Assembly (NCBI GenBank): GCA_937944855.1
Contig: CALFAY010000029.1
Coordinates: forward strand, 1 to 63,261
From: an uncultured Planctomycetota bacterium
GTDB taxonomy: Bacteria; Planctomycetota; Planctomycetia; Gemmatales; HRBIN36
Direction of reading: 5' to 3'
Length of the DNA: 63,261 nt
Position numbers and translations under genes: made by a program. Within the stretch, counting starts at the first letter, position 1. Each line of letters starts with the position of its first letter. Below are positions 63,133 to 63,261 of the stretch, one piece after another. The notes below the pieces were generated by a model. It saw nothing but the letters and a program-made list of their open reading frames with translations. It was not told the origin of the DNA and ran no database searches.

Positions 63133-63261
63133 TCAATCGCCCACTTCGTGGACGAGGATCGTATTGTAACTGCTCTCCTGCCAGCCGTGCCCGAGGACGA
63201 ACACGATGCGGTCGCCTCGACTCACCAGACCCTGCCCTTTGGCCCACAGGGCTACCCGGTC
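63133..63261 (-). CDS. Probable pyruvate kinase, C-terminal end only
   Basis: The last 42 codons plus TGA of a minus-strand gene whose upstream part lies outside the window. The readable end contains SRGDRIVFVLGHGWQE and then NTILVHEVGD before the stop, which resembles the C-terminal alpha/beta domain of pyruvate kinases (GDRVV....N..VVHEV). The frame is open to the window edge. The next gene downstream is the esterase, after a 34-base gap. Assignment rests on a short stretch, so it is moderately sure. Confidence 0.6.
   Translation of the reverse strand, partial: DRVALWAKGQGLVSRGDRIVFVLGHGWQESSYNTILVHEVGD

Noticed and set aside
1..63261. tRNA, rRNA, CRISPR or prophage
   Set aside because: No T-loop-like GTTCGANTC with matching arms outside genes, no repeat-spacer pattern, no integrase or capsid gene was seen.

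Overview
The window is a high-GC, gene-dense bacterial chromosome segment that reads like a planctomycete, probably from the Gemmata-type lineages. This is an inference from protein content: a BlaI/M56 pair, DUF1573 lipoproteins, many secreted proteins without known domains, FG-GAP and TPR secreted proteins, a MoxR-DUF58-transglutaminase operon, and an anti-sigma-like membrane protein beside a subtilase-like secreted protein. I see no phage, IS transposase, CRISPR array, rRNA or tRNA gene. Most of the window is ordinary chromosome, with several less-described gene sets.

Layout: 0-4.4 kb (minus strand) holds a BlaI-type repressor and an M56 sensor peptidase with three operator-like palindromes, then larE with an overlapping small partner, and two small exported proteins. 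4.9-7.6 kb (plus) is a compact stress or translation cluster: DUF488, a hibernation factor fused to a cold-shock domain, a baeRF/Balon-like release-factor homologue, and a Nudix hydrolase. 7.6-9.7 kb (minus) is lutBC without lutA. 9.8-15.4 kb (plus) has an FG-GAP exported protein, a Trm112-like protein, a beta-propeller-like exported protein, a ferredoxin-NADP reductase-like flavoprotein, a Ser/Thr kinase with DFA in place of DFG, and accA. An inverted-repeat element at 15.42-15.51 kb precedes a small membrane protein, a Gfo/Idh oxidoreductase and a class III aminotransferase.

18.6-24.5 kb (plus) is a probable metal-handling set: an ABC-3 permease without its ATPase or binding protein, a YraQ-type permease with a His-rich loop, a TIGR03943-type partner with a His-rich N-terminus, and two tandem paralogous exported CxxC proteins. 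24.5-30.8 kb (minus) has a POT transporter, an LTXXQ-like exported protein with a strong terminator, a TPR protein, and sucCD. argS follows at 31.0 kb on the plus strand, with a convergent exported protein.

34.1-42.4 kb (plus) is MoxR-DUF58-transglutaminase, followed by an isochorismatase-like hydrolase, an alanine-glyoxylate-type aminotransferase, a DUF393 protein and hemB. 42.6-45.1 kb is a MacA/MacB-like pair without an ATPase. Then come a DUF457 membrane protein, a DUF1573 lipoprotein, glgE, a single-domain response regulator, a zinc-ribbon membrane protein, an orphan DNA methyltransferase, purC, a ThDP enzyme, DUF309, a small zinc-ribbon protein and ppa. The last part (minus) carries the anti-sigma-like protein, the degenerate subtilase-like protein, a small membrane protein, an esterase, and the 3' end of a probable pyruvate kinase cut by the window edge.

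The observation I rate most interesting is the hibernation-factor/release-factor-homologue cluster at 4.9-7.6 kb. Next are the metal permease/CxxC block and the anti-sigma-like/pseudo-subtilase pair. All functions are read from sequence and memory of families; no searches were run.
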